Shown in pieces: positions 49,928 to 58,224 of a stretch of DNA of 64,000 nt; the first letter of the stretch is position 1, and each line of letters starts with the position of its first letter. This DNA comes from CAZHAX01 sp964530325 (GTDB lineage: Bacteria > Chloroflexota > Anaerolineae > B4-G1). Where the stretch lies: positions 248,001-312,000 of the forward strand of contig CAZHAX010000001.1 of NCBI GenBank assembly GCA_964530325.1, in the 5' to 3' direction. The position numbers and the translations under genes are program-made. The notes below the pieces were generated by a model, which was not told where the DNA came from, did no database searches, and saw nothing but the letters and a program-made list of their open reading frames with translations.

Positions 49928-50613
49928 CCGGAGTAAGGCAGGTATCCGTTGTCGAGGATATCCTGAGCGCCAACGACCAGCTAGCTGCAGCGAACCGAGA
50001 GCGCTTTGACGCATCTGGTGTCTTCGCGATCAACGTGATGGCCTCTCCCGGAGCAGGCAAGACCAGCCTGATAGAGCGGACGATTCAGGCGCTGGGCGAA
50101 GAGCTGCGAATAGGCGCCGTCGATGGTGACATCGCCTCAACCGTGGACGCCGACCGCTTCGCTGCACTGAACGTGCCGGCGGTGCAGATCAACACTGGCG
50201 GGGCGTGCCACCTCGATGCGGTGATGCTCCAAGGGGCGCTTCCCCAGCTGGACCTTGGCGAAATCGATCTGCTGATCATCGAGAACGTTGGGAACCTGGT
50301 CTGCCCTGCGGCATTCGATCTGGGGGCGCACCGGAGCGTTCTCATCGCCAGCGTCCCCGAGGGCGATGACAAGCCGTACAAGTACCCCCCGATGTACCGC
50401 GGTGTCCATGCGCTCGTTCTGAATAAGATAGATGTCCTCGCGGCCTTCGACTTCGACATCGACTACTTCCGCCGCGGTGCGGAGGCGCTCAACCCCGGCC
50501 TGGCCTTCTTGCCGGTCTCCTGCAAGACGGGCGAGGGGCTCGATGGGTGGTTGACCTGGCTGCGAGGTGAGGTGGCTGCCAATGTGTCTGGCAATCCCAG
50601 GCCGCGTGGTTGA
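49924..50613 (+). CDS. hypB: Hydrogenase nickel-incorporation GTPase HypB
   Basis: The 229-residue GTPase has the P-loop MASPGAGKTSLIERT, VDGDIAS, NTGGACHLDA with the metal-binding Cys-His, LIIENVGNLVCPA and NKIDVL. The N-terminal His-rich nickel-storage stretch of some HypB proteins is missing, so external nickel carriers (possibly the CooT/His-tailed proteins) may matter. Confidence 0.95.
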   Translation: MTGVRQVSVVEDILSANDQLAAANRERFDASGVFAINVMASPGAGKTSLIERTIQALGEELRIGAVDGDIASTVDADRFAALNVPAVQINTGGACHLDAVMLQGALPQLDLGEIDLLIIENVGNLVCPAAFDLGAHRSVLIASVPEGDDKPYKYPPMYRGVHALVLNKIDVLAAFDFDIDYFRRGAEALNPGLAFLPVSCKTGEGLDGWLTWLRGEVAANVSGNPRPRG

Positions 50614-50875
50614 GATCGATCAAACGGAGGCGCTGCTGCCGATGGGCCAGGTCGATTTCGGCGGGGTGAGGCGCCAGGTGTGCCTAGCTTACGTCCCTGA
50701 GGCGCAGGTCGGCGACTACGTACTGGTTCACGTCGGTTTCGCCATCAGCCGTCTGGACGAGAGGGATGCGGTGGAGCGGCTGGAACTGCTCGCCCAGAGC
50801 GGCGCGCTAGAGCCGAGGCCGGCCGGTAAGGCAGACAAACGGCGGCCGCAAGCAGTAGCGGAGGTACCGCGTTGA
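50582..50875 (+). CDS. hypC: Hydrogenase assembly chaperone HypC
   Basis: The 97-residue protein begins MCLAIPGRVVEI, the HypC signature with essential Cys2, followed by VDFGGVRRQVCLAYVPE and GDYVLVHVGFAI. HypC carries the Fe(CN)2CO unit with HypD. hypD, hypE and hypF are not in the window. It overlaps hypB by 32 bp. Confidence 0.94.
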   Translation: MCLAIPGRVVEIDQTEALLPMGQVDFGGVRRQVCLAYVPEAQVGDYVLVHVGFAISRLDERDAVERLELLAQSGALEPRPAGKADKRRPQAVAEVPR

Positions 50876-50937
50876 CCTGCCAGGGAGCCACGTGCGGCGC
50901 AGGCTGTGGAGAGCCGGAGGGCCAGAGGAGGAAGCGA

Positions 50938-51333
50938 ATGAAGCTCCGCGAGGTACTGGAGATCATCGAGGGCAAGCTGATATCGAAGGACGTCGACCTC
51001 GATCTAGAGATCGAGATGGGATGTGGCGCTGACCTGATGAGCGACGTTCTGGCCTTCACCCACGAAGGCACTCTCCTGCTCTCTGGTCTTACCAACCCCC
51101 AGGTGGTGCGGACGGCGGAGATGGCCGGCATAAGGGCTATCGTCTTCGTTCGGGCCAAGATCCCACCCCCCGAGACGGTCAGCCTGGCCGAGGAGAAGGG
51201 CATACCGCTGCTGGCATCCAAGTACACCATGTTCGAGACGAGCGGGCGACTCTACGGCGCCGGGCTGCCCAGCTGTGGCCTTTTCGAGCTGACGCTGCGC
51301 CAGTGGCGAGAGGCATTGGGAGACAAGAAGTAG
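50938..51333 (+). CDS. DRTGG-domain protein
   Basis: The 131-residue protein matches the DRTGG domain (MKLREVLEIIEGKLISKDVD, GADLMSDVLAF, GLTNPQVVRTAEMAGIRAIVF). DRTGG domains occur beside hydrogenase genes in clostridia and are of unknown ligand. The ATG at 50938 has AGAGGAGGAAG just before it; an in-frame TTG at 50872 would add a Cys-rich 22-residue extension. Confidence 0.85.
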   Translation: MKLREVLEIIEGKLISKDVDLDLEIEMGCGADLMSDVLAFTHEGTLLLSGLTNPQVVRTAEMAGIRAIVFVRAKIPPPETVSLAEEKGIPLLASKYTMFETSGRLYGAGLPSCGLFELTLRQWREALGDKK

Positions 51334-51385
51334 GCCCGGCGCTCCTCTGCGGGCGCCCCATTGAGTACAGCGTGCCAGGAGCGAG

Positions 51386-52324
51386 ATGGAAGACGGTTTG
51401 CGGGATATCGTAGTCGTGGGTGGAGGGCCGGCCGGCCTAACCGCCGCTATCTATGCTGCTCGGGATCGGCTGGACGTGCTGGTGTTGGAGAAGGGGCTCT
51501 GCGGGGGTCTTCCGGTGACCACAGAGGTGCTTGAGAACTACCCCGGGTTCCCGGACGGCGTTGACGGGCCGGAGCTGATGGAGAAGTTCAAAGCCCAGGC
51601 AGAGCGGTTTGGAGCGGAGGTGGCCGAGTTCAAGGAAGTGACCAGGGTTGCGCCGGCCAGCGGCTACCTGCGCGTCGAGGCGGGCGGCGAGGAGCACCAG
51701 GCGCGGGTGGTGATCATCGCTTCGGGCAGCGTGCCCAGGAAGCTGGGCATACCCGGAGAGAAGGAGTACACGGGCCGAGGGGTGTCCTATTGCGCTACTT
51801 GCGACGGCCCGCTCTACCGGGATCAGGACGTCGTCGTCGTTGGCTGCGGTAACTCGGGGCTGCAGGAGGGAGAAGCGCTGCTCAAGCACGTCAGGTCCGT
51901 GACCTTCATCGAGTGCCTGGACTGCATACGGGGCGAGATGATACTGCAGGAACGACTGCTGAAGAGGGACGGTGTTCGCCTCCTCCTCAGCCACCAGCTC
52001 GCGGCTATTGAGGGCGATGAGCGCGTGCGGGCGGCGGTGGCGACGAACCTGAAGACCGGAGAGAACGAGCGCGTCGAGACAAGCGCCGTCTTCATCTACG
52101 CCGGGTTTCTGCCCAACACGGCCTTCGTGGATCCCGCGGTAGAGAAGGACCAGGCAGGCTGGATTGTCACCAACGAGGCCATGGAGACAAGCGTCCCCGG
52201 GATCTATGCCGCGGGCGACGTACGCTCGAAGTGGATCAGGCAGATAGGCGTCGCCTGCGGCGAGGCAACGATCGCTGCCATCACGGCCAGTCAGTACCTC
52301 AGGGAGGTGCACGGCCAGGCCTGA
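51386..52324 (+). CDS. trxB: Thioredoxin reductase-type FAD/NAD(P)H oxidoreductase
   Basis: The 312-residue protein has an N-terminal FAD motif VVGGGPAGLTAAIYAAR, the redox-active CATC (Cys136, Cys139) in SYCATCDGPLY, a NAD(P) motif VVVVGCGNSGLQEGEALL and GIYAAGDVRS near the end. No thioredoxin gene is adjacent, so it may reduce another partner. It sits between the DRTGG gene and the CBS-ATPase fusion gene within the hydrogenase operon. Confidence 0.92.
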   Translation: MEDGLRDIVVVGGGPAGLTAAIYAARDRLDVLVLEKGLCGGLPVTTEVLENYPGFPDGVDGPELMEKFKAQAERFGAEVAEFKEVTRVAPASGYLRVEAGGEEHQARVVIIASGSVPRKLGIPGEKEYTGRGVSYCATCDGPLYRDQDVVVVGCGNSGLQEGEALLKHVRSVTFIECLDCIRGEMILQERLLKRDGVRLLLSHQLAAIEGDERVRAAVATNLKTGENERVETSAVFIYAGFLPNTAFVDPAVEKDQAGWIVTNEAMETSVPGIYAAGDVRSKWIRQIGVACGEATIAAITASQYLREVHGQA

Positions 52325-52391
52325 GCCGCCCTGGGGCCGAGACGTCCCGCCTGCGCGCCGGCGAGCAGGCCGGTGTAGCGAAGGTGGTGAA

Positions 52392-53321
52392 GTGGAACCA
52401 AGGTCCGCCAAGGACATCACCAAGCTTCAGGAACTGGCCTACGAGCTCAGGGTTCGGCAGGCGATGACGCGGGACGTGATCACGGTCCCGCCGGACATGA
52501 CGATGAATGAGTTCCGCGACGTGCTGCGCAATCACCGCATTTCGGGTGCTCCCGTGGTGGACAAGGGACGACTCGCTGGCGTTATCAGCACCGAGGATCT
52601 GATCGGGGCGCTCGCGTCAGGAGAGCCGGATGCGACGGTCGGCGACAGAATGAGCACCGACGTGGTGACTCTGAGGCCGGACGAGCCCCTGGTGCACGCA
52701 GTAAGCAAGTTCGGCAGTGCCAGCGTCGGTCGCTTTCCGGTTCTCGACGACCGAGGCCAGCTGATCGGGATCCTGACCAAGGGAGACATAGCCAGGGCCA
52801 TGCTGAAGAGGATGGACCTGGACTACCGGGCCGAGGAGATACAAAGCTACCGGGCCAGTCACATCTTCGAGGATATCGTTGCCGATAAGGTCACGCTTGT
52901 GCTGGGCTACCAGGTGGCCGGCAAGGATTTCGAAAAGGCCGGCGCCGCTTCGAGCAGCCTGAAGAAGGCGCTGGGCCGGCTCGGCCTGCACCCCGCCGTG
53001 ATCCGACGTGTCGCCGTGGCGACGTACGAGGCGGAGATGAACATGGTCATCTTCGCCGATGGTGGTGAGATCGTGGCCGAGGTGCGGCCGGATCGTATCA
53101 AGATCGAGGCTGTAGACAGGGGGCCGGGAATCCCGGACATCGAGCAGGCCAAGAGGCCAGGCTACTCCACGGCTCCTCCCTGGGTGCAGGAATTGGGTTT
53201 TGGCGCCGGAATGGGCTTGCCAAACATCGAGGCCTGCGCGGACGAGATGCGGCTGGAGTCCACTGTCGGCGTCGGCACACACTTGACGGTGATCGTCTAC
53301 CCCAGCGGTAGGGCGGGGTAG
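52392..53321 (+). CDS. Two CBS domains fused to an anti-sigma-type ATPase domain
   Basis: The 309-residue protein has two CBS domains (about 20-80 and 85-150) and an anti-sigma/serine-kinase-type HATPase (about 165-305) with TYEAEMNMVIFADGG, DRGPGIPD and FGAGMGLPNI boxes. No phospho-acceptor His domain is present, so it resembles an RsbW/RsbT-type kinase under adenylate or metal control. The GTG start follows CGAAGGTGGTGAA. It is located directly before the hydrogenase genes. Confidence 0.88.
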   Translation: MEPRSAKDITKLQELAYELRVRQAMTRDVITVPPDMTMNEFRDVLRNHRISGAPVVDKGRLAGVISTEDLIGALASGEPDATVGDRMSTDVVTLRPDEPLVHAVSKFGSASVGRFPVLDDRGQLIGILTKGDIARAMLKRMDLDYRAEEIQSYRASHIFEDIVADKVTLVLGYQVAGKDFEKAGAASSSLKKALGRLGLHPAVIRRVAVATYEAEMNMVIFADGGEIVAEVRPDRIKIEAVDRGPGIPDIEQAKRPGYSTAPPWVQELGFGAGMGLPNIEACADEMRLESTVGVGTHLTVIVYPSGRAG

Positions 53322-53346
53322 CGCAGGGGATTGATTGAGGACTGCT

Positions 53347-54393
53347 ATGAGCTTGATGATTCTGCAAAAGGATGCGCTCGTGCCGTGGGTCGAGGCACTG
53401 CTGGCCGAGCAGCGAGTGGTGGGCCCCCAGGCCAAGGGTCCCAAGTATGTCTTCGGTCCACTGGCCCGGGCCGATCGGCTGAGGCTCGATTACGACACGA
53501 CGATCCTGCCGCCGAAGGTGGCGCTGCAGCCGCCGGAAGAGCGCCTGGCCAAGTATGGGCTCTCGGCCAAGCCCGGTGTCGAATCGATCATCGAGGCCGA
53601 GCAGACCGTCCTCTTCGGCGTGCATACGTGCGATCTGCACGCCATCAGGCTGCTGGATGCCGCGCTTGGCGCGGATCCTCCGGATGCCCACTACCTGGAG
53701 CGGCGGGGCCAGACCACGATCGTCAGCCTCGAGTGCCTGCAGCCGTGTGACGAGAACTCGTTCTGCAAGGACATGGGCACTCTTTCCGCCGACGAAGGGT
53801 ACGATGTCCATCTGACCGACGTAGGCGAGGCATATGCCGCCAGCGCTGCGACGGATAGGGGCAGGGCGCTGCTGGAGAAGTGCGCGGGTGCTCGTGAAGC
53901 GACCGACCAGGACGTTCGGCAGCTCAACGAGACGCTGGGCGCCAAGTGGCCGCGCTTCCAGCGCCGGCTGCTCTTCGACTCCGCAGAGCTCCCCGCCTTG
54001 CTGGCTACGGCTCACGATCATCCTCTGTGGGAGGAACTGGGCAGGCGCTGCTTCGCCTGCGGATCCTGCACCAACGTGTGCCCCACCTGCTACTGCTTCA
54101 ATGTCACCGACGAGGTGGACATGCTTCAAGCGGAGGGCGTGCGGAAGCGCCGCTGGGACTCGTGTCAGCTCGACGAGTTCGCCCGGGTGGCCGGAGGTGA
54201 GAACTTCCGGGAGGCACGCTCCTCCAGACAGCGCCATCGCTTCATGCGTAAAGGCAAGTATCTGTACGAGAAGTACGGAGAGTTGGGCTGCGTAGGGTGC
54301 GGGCGCTGTATTCGCACCTGCCTGGTGCACATCAACATCGTCGATGGATTCAACAGGCTGTACAGCACGTGTACGGGAGGAGGTGGGGAATGA
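53347..54393 (+). CDS. hydB: Group 3b hydrogenase beta subunit (AsrA-like, 2[4Fe-4S])
   Basis: The 348-residue electron-transfer subunit has the GVHTCDLHAIRLLD block of the AsrA/HydB family and two [4Fe-4S] motifs: CFACGSCTNVCPTCYC and CVGCGRCIRTCLVH, where the usual Pro after the last Cys is Leu. It is the first of a beta-gamma-delta-alpha set as in Pyrococcus sulfhydrogenase. It passes electrons between the NAD(P)-FAD gamma subunit and the small subunit. Confidence 0.9.
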   Translation: MSLMILQKDALVPWVEALLAEQRVVGPQAKGPKYVFGPLARADRLRLDYDTTILPPKVALQPPEERLAKYGLSAKPGVESIIEAEQTVLFGVHTCDLHAIRLLDAALGADPPDAHYLERRGQTTIVSLECLQPCDENSFCKDMGTLSADEGYDVHLTDVGEAYAASAATDRGRALLEKCAGAREATDQDVRQLNETLGAKWPRFQRRLLFDSAELPALLATAHDHPLWEELGRRCFACGSCTNVCPTCYCFNVTDEVDMLQAEGVRKRRWDSCQLDEFARVAGGENFREARSSRQRHRFMRKGKYLYEKYGELGCVGCGRCIRTCLVHINIVDGFNRLYSTCTGGGGE

Positions 54394-55214
54394 AGGCCTC
54401 CACTTACGCGCCCGACGTCGCCCGCATCGAATCCGCGGCGCAGATAGCGCCGCGCGAGAAGCTGTTCACCATCGAGTTCCCTAAAGGGCGGAGTCTGGGA
54501 CACGGACCGGGCCAGTTCGTCATGCTCTCGGTTCTGGGCGTCGGTGAGGCACCGATCTCGGTCAGCTCCTCTCCCAGCCGCTCCAATGGATCGTTCGAGC
54601 TGTGCGTCCGGCGTGTAGGCGACGTGACCAATGCTCTTCACGAGCTGGGGCCGGGCGACACGGTCGGCATTCGCGGCCCCTTCGGCCGCGGTTTCCCCTT
54701 AGAGAAGATGCGCGGGAAGGACCTGCTCTTTGCCCCCGGCGGTCTGGGGCTGGCGCCGCTGCGTTCCCTCATTAACGAGGTGCTGGACGAGCGGGATGCC
54801 TTCGGCAGGGTCATCATCCTCTGCGGCGCGAAACGGCCGGACGAGCTGCTGTTCCGTGACGAGATGGACGAGTGGGTGGCCCGCGATGATGTCGAATGCC
54901 GGATCACCGTCGACCGGGGCGACGAGACCTGGGATGGACATGTCGGCGTGATCACTACTCTCTTTGCCGATGTAGCACTCAATCCTCGGAATACGGTGGC
55001 CGTGACCGTCGGGCCGCCGATAATGTATCGCTTCGTGCTGATGGAGATCCTCGGCAAGGGCATAGCCGAGAACAATATCTATCTCTCTCTTGAACGGCGG
55101 ATGAAGTGCGGGGTGGGCAAGTGCGGCCACTGCCAGATCAACGACCTCTATTGCTGCCAGCAGGGCCCGGTCTTCTCCTACGCCGAGATCAAGAACGTGC
55201 CGGAGGCATTGTGA
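54390..55214 (+). CDS. hydG: Group 3b hydrogenase gamma subunit (FAD/NAD(P)-binding, [2Fe-2S])
   Basis: The 274-residue protein is a ferredoxin-NADP reductase-like subunit: GPGQFVMLSVLGVGEAPISVSS (FAD), GPFGRGFPLE, FAPGGLGLAPLRSL (NAD(P)-binding loop) and C-terminal [2Fe-2S] ligands CGVGKCGHCQINDLYCC. It exchanges hydride with NAD(P)H. Coupled at ATGA with the beta subunit and overlapping the delta subunit by one base. A related protein occurs at 62781. Confidence 0.92.
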   Translation: MKASTYAPDVARIESAAQIAPREKLFTIEFPKGRSLGHGPGQFVMLSVLGVGEAPISVSSSPSRSNGSFELCVRRVGDVTNALHELGPGDTVGIRGPFGRGFPLEKMRGKDLLFAPGGLGLAPLRSLINEVLDERDAFGRVIILCGAKRPDELLFRDEMDEWVARDDVECRITVDRGDETWDGHVGVITTLFADVALNPRNTVAVTVGPPIMYRFVLMEILGKGIAENNIYLSLERRMKCGVGKCGHCQINDLYCCQQGPVFSYAEIKNVPEAL

Positions 55215-55987
55215 TGGCTCGAGCTAAACCGAAGGTGGCGTTCTTCGACTTCGCCTGCTGTGAAGGCTGCCAGCTCACCGTAGTCGATTCGCTCCAGACA
55301 CACCTGGAATTGCTGGATGCGGTGGACATCGTCAACTGGCGTGAGGCGAGCTCGCGGCGGGACGAAGACTACGAGATCGCCTTCGTCGAGGGCTCGATTA
55401 CGAGGCCGGAGGACGAAGAGCGGATCGAGAAGATACGCGCCCAGGCGAAGGTGCTGGTGGCGCTGGGCGCTTGCGCTCACACGTCGTGTATCAATGCGCT
55501 GAAAGGCCTCCATCCACTCGCGGATGTCCGCCGCTGGGTGTATGGGGACAGGGCGGATTGGTACGATACCTACGACGTCAGGCCGATTACGGCGGTGGTT
55601 GAGGTAGACGCAGTCGTCCCCGGCTGCCCGATCGACCGGGAGGAGTTCGTGCGGGTGGTGAAGGCGCTGCTGGTGGGGAAGAAGCCGCCCATACCGGACT
55701 ACCCGGTCTGTGTCGAGTGCAAGCTGAAGGGCAACGTGTGCGTCTATTTCCTCGACCCCCCGCGCCCCTGTCTGGGACCTATCACGCGCGCCGGCTGCGA
55801 CGCTATCTGCCCCACCTACGGGGACGCTTGCGAGGGGTGCCGGGGGCTGATCCCCAACCCAAACGAGAACGCTATGAAGGAGGTCCTGGCGGAGGCCGGC
55901 CTGACAGTGGAAGAGATGATGAGTCGGATCACTATGTTCAACGCTGGCCATGCGTCGGGCTCGGAGGAGTGGGAAGGTGAAGATTGA
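55214..55987 (+). CDS. hydD: Group 3b [NiFe] hydrogenase small (delta) subunit
   Basis: The 257-residue protein has CCEGCQLTV near the N-terminus (proximal cluster Cys16, Cys19), LGACAHTSC, VPGCPID and a C-terminal Cys-rich block (CVECKLKGNVC, GPITRAGCDAICPTYGDACEGCRG). No Tat signal, so it is cytoplasmic. It overlaps the large-subunit gene by 11 bp. Confidence 0.94.
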   Translation: MARAKPKVAFFDFACCEGCQLTVVDSLQTHLELLDAVDIVNWREASSRRDEDYEIAFVEGSITRPEDEERIEKIRAQAKVLVALGACAHTSCINALKGLHPLADVRRWVYGDRADWYDTYDVRPITAVVEVDAVVPGCPIDREEFVRVVKALLVGKKPPIPDYPVCVECKLKGNVCVYFLDPPRPCLGPITRAGCDAICPTYGDACEGCRGLIPNPNENAMKEVLAEAGLTVEEMMSRITMFNAGHASGSEEWEGED

Positions 55988-57257
55988 TGTACATCACGTG
56001 ACCCGGGTCGAGGGACACGGCAACATCGCCGTCGACATCGACAAGGGTGAGATAAAGGAGTGTCGCTTCGACGTCGTCGAGGCGCCCCGCTTCTTCGAGG
56101 CGATGGTTCGCGGCCGTCCCTACAATGAGCTGAACCACATTACGTCCCGTATCTGCGGCATCTGCTCGGTGGGCCACAGCACGACCAGCGTCCAGGCGAC
56201 CGAGAAGGTCATGGGAGTCGAGCTGTCGGAGCAGGCGCTGCTCCTGCGCAAGCTCATCTTCCATGGGGAGATCATCGACAGCCACGTGCTCCACACCTAT
56301 TACCTGGCTGCGCCGGACCTGCTCGGCGTGGACAGCGTGATCCCGCTGGCCGAGACCCATCGTGGGGTGGTCGAACGTGCTCTGCGCATCAAGAAGCTCT
56401 CCGGCGATCTGTGTGCGATGGTTGGAGGCCGGCACACACACCCCTGCGCGCTTGTCGTGGGTGGCTTCACGCACACGCCGACGACTGACGAGCTGGAGGT
56501 AATGCACGCTCGCCTGGTTGACGCGCGTGCAGATATGGACGCAACGGTTGAGCTGTTCGCCGGGCTCGAGTGGCCCGAGTTCGAGCGGGAGACGGAGTAC
56601 GTCAGCCTGCACCTGGATGATGAGTATGCGTTCATCGATGGGGACATCATCACCTCCGACGGTTTCTCCTACCCGCCGGAGGAATACCGGAAGGTGACCA
56701 ATGAGGAGTGCGTACCAAGCTCTACCGCCAAGTGGACCCATCACAATAGGGATTCGTACATGGTGGGGGCACTGGCGCGGATCAACAACAACTTCGACCA
56801 GCTTCACGCCAGGGCCAAGGAGGCGGCCGACAAGCTTGGCCTGGAGCCGGTGGTTACGAACCCCTACCTCAACACTCCCGCCCAGGTTGTGGAGATGGTC
56901 CACTGCATCGAGGATGCGATCCGGCTCAGCGAAGAGCTGCTCGCCCGGCCGGTGCAGCCCGAGCCGCCAGCCGAGGTCGAGGTCAAGGCCGGGGAGGGCG
57001 TTGGAGCCTGCGAGGTTCCGCGCGGCATCCTCTTCCATCGCTACGTCTACGGCGACGACGGTGCATGCGAAGAAGCGGACTGCGTCATCCCGACGAACCA
57101 GAATATGGCCAACCTTAACCACGACATGGAGGCGCTGGTGCCGCAGATCAAGGGCAGGTCCAAGGAAGAGATCACGCTGCTGCTGGAGATGCTGGTACGG
57201 GCCTACGACCCCTGCATATCCTGTTCGGCGCACTTCCTGACTGTGGAGTTCGTGTGA
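55977..57257 (+). CDS. hydA: Group 3b [NiFe] hydrogenase large (alpha) subunit
   Basis: The 426-residue catalytic subunit has L1 motif SRICGICSVGHS (Cys60, Cys63) and L2 motif DPCISCSAH (Cys413, Cys416); cleavage after His419 would leave a seven-residue peptide. The N-terminal HHVTRVEGHGNI is typical of cytosolic group 3 enzymes, which oxidise H2 with NAD(P) or reduce protons and, in some relatives, elemental sulfur. GTG start at 55977 after a GGAGTGGGAAG ribosome site. No TGA at the cysteine positions. Confidence 0.95.
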   Translation: MKIDVHHVTRVEGHGNIAVDIDKGEIKECRFDVVEAPRFFEAMVRGRPYNELNHITSRICGICSVGHSTTSVQATEKVMGVELSEQALLLRKLIFHGEIIDSHVLHTYYLAAPDLLGVDSVIPLAETHRGVVERALRIKKLSGDLCAMVGGRHTHPCALVVGGFTHTPTTDELEVMHARLVDARADMDATVELFAGLEWPEFERETEYVSLHLDDEYAFIDGDIITSDGFSYPPEEYRKVTNEECVPSSTAKWTHHNRDSYMVGALARINNNFDQLHARAKEAADKLGLEPVVTNPYLNTPAQVVEMVHCIEDAIRLSEELLARPVQPEPPAEVEVKAGEGVGACEVPRGILFHRYVYGDDGACEEADCVIPTNQNMANLNHDMEALVPQIKGRSKEEITLLLEMLVRAYDPCISCSAHFLTVEFV

Positions 57258-57769
57258 TGGCTCAGATGGAGGCGCTCGTTCTGGGGCTGGGAAACCCGCT
57301 GCGCCGGGATGATGGGGTCGGGCCGCGCCTGGTGGCGGAGCTGGCAAGCCGCGGCCTGCCTGAGGGCGTGAGCGCGCTCGACGGAGGCACGGCCGGGCTG
57401 GGACTGCTCTCGATGATCGAGGGTTGGAGGCGAGTTGTCGTTATCGACGCGGCCGACGTTTCGCGCGAGCCCGGGGAGTTCGTCCGCTTCCGGCCGGAAG
57501 AGGTCCATCTGGCCGGCGCGGCTGCCGGCTCGCGCGCTGGCAGCAGGCGTCCTGTGTCGCTGCACAACCTGGGGCTGGCGGAGCTCCTGGCGCTGTCCCG
57601 GCGGCTGGGGCGCACCGTACCTGAGATCGTGGTCTATGGCGTGCAGCCTGCCGACGTCGGCTGGGGCGAAGGGCTGAGCCAGGTGGTTGAGGCGGCGGTC
57701 CCGCGCCTGGCCGATGCAGTACTAAGGGAGACAATAGGAGAGTGCCATGCCGAAGATCCTGGTGATTGA
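57257..57769 (+). CDS. Hydrogenase maturation protease for the group 3b enzyme
   Basis: The 170-residue protein has LVLGLGNPLRRDDGVGPRLVAEL, ALDGGTAGLGLL, VVVIDAADVS and SLHNLGLAELL, the HyaD/HycI-type protease motif set. It lies directly after the large subunit, the expected target. ATG 57257 or GTG 57254. It overlaps the following response regulator gene by 23 bp. A second maturation protease is at 27916-28416. Confidence 0.92.
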   Translation: MAQMEALVLGLGNPLRRDDGVGPRLVAELASRGLPEGVSALDGGTAGLGLLSMIEGWRRVVVIDAADVSREPGEFVRFRPEEVHLAGAAAGSRAGSRRPVSLHNLGLAELLALSRRLGRTVPEIVVYGVQPADVGWGEGLSQVVEAAVPRLADAVLRETIGECHAEDPGD

Positions 57770-58148
57770 AGACGACGCAGACATGGTGGCGGCTCTTCGT
57801 ATGCCTCTTGAGGCGAACGGCTATGAAATCGTCGCCGCAGCAACCGGCGAGGAGGGCCTGAAGAAGGCCAAAGAGTCGAAACCTGACCTGATCATCCTCG
57901 ACGTGATGATGGAGACGGCGACCGCCGGCTTCCAGGTGTCCCTCGAGCTGCGCAGCCGCGACCCGAAATCCGAGTATGCTGATTGCCGGGATATCCCGAT
58001 TCTGATGCTGACCGCGATACATACCACTACGTCCCTCCGCTTCGGGCCGGACGAGGCCTATTTGCCGGTGGACGATTTCGTGGACAAACCGATCGACCCG
58101 GACGTGCTTGTGGAGAAGATGGAGCGGCTGCTAGAACGATCGAAGTAG
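57747..58148 (+). CDS. Single-domain response regulator
   Basis: The 133-residue receiver has the acidic pair Asp9/Asp10 and phospho-acceptor Asp52 in LIILDVMME; LTAIHTTT and DDFVDKPID supply the Thr/Ser and Lys. No output domain. Such regulators occur next to hydrogenase genes in anaerobes. It is followed by a histidine kinase gene, making a two-component pair. Confidence 0.9.
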   Translation: MPKILVIEDDADMVAALRMPLEANGYEIVAAATGEEGLKKAKESKPDLIILDVMMETATAGFQVSLELRSRDPKSEYADCRDIPILMLTAIHTTTSLRFGPDEAYLPVDDFVDKPIDPDVLVEKMERLLERSK

Positions 58149-58224
58149 GTCTGGCCGGTCGGCCGGGCAGCTGGTGAACCGGCCGGCGCGAGCTGCGAAA
58201 GAGCGAAAGGGGTAGCCCGCGGGC

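Noticed and set aside
56150..57257. Selenocysteine in the hydrogenase large subunits
   Set aside because: All four active-site positions in both large subunits are encoded by Cys codons with no in-frame TGA.
55938..57347. Minus-strand frame of 469 codons antisense to the group 3b large subunit
   Set aside because: Shadow of a gene with intact L1 and L2 motifs.
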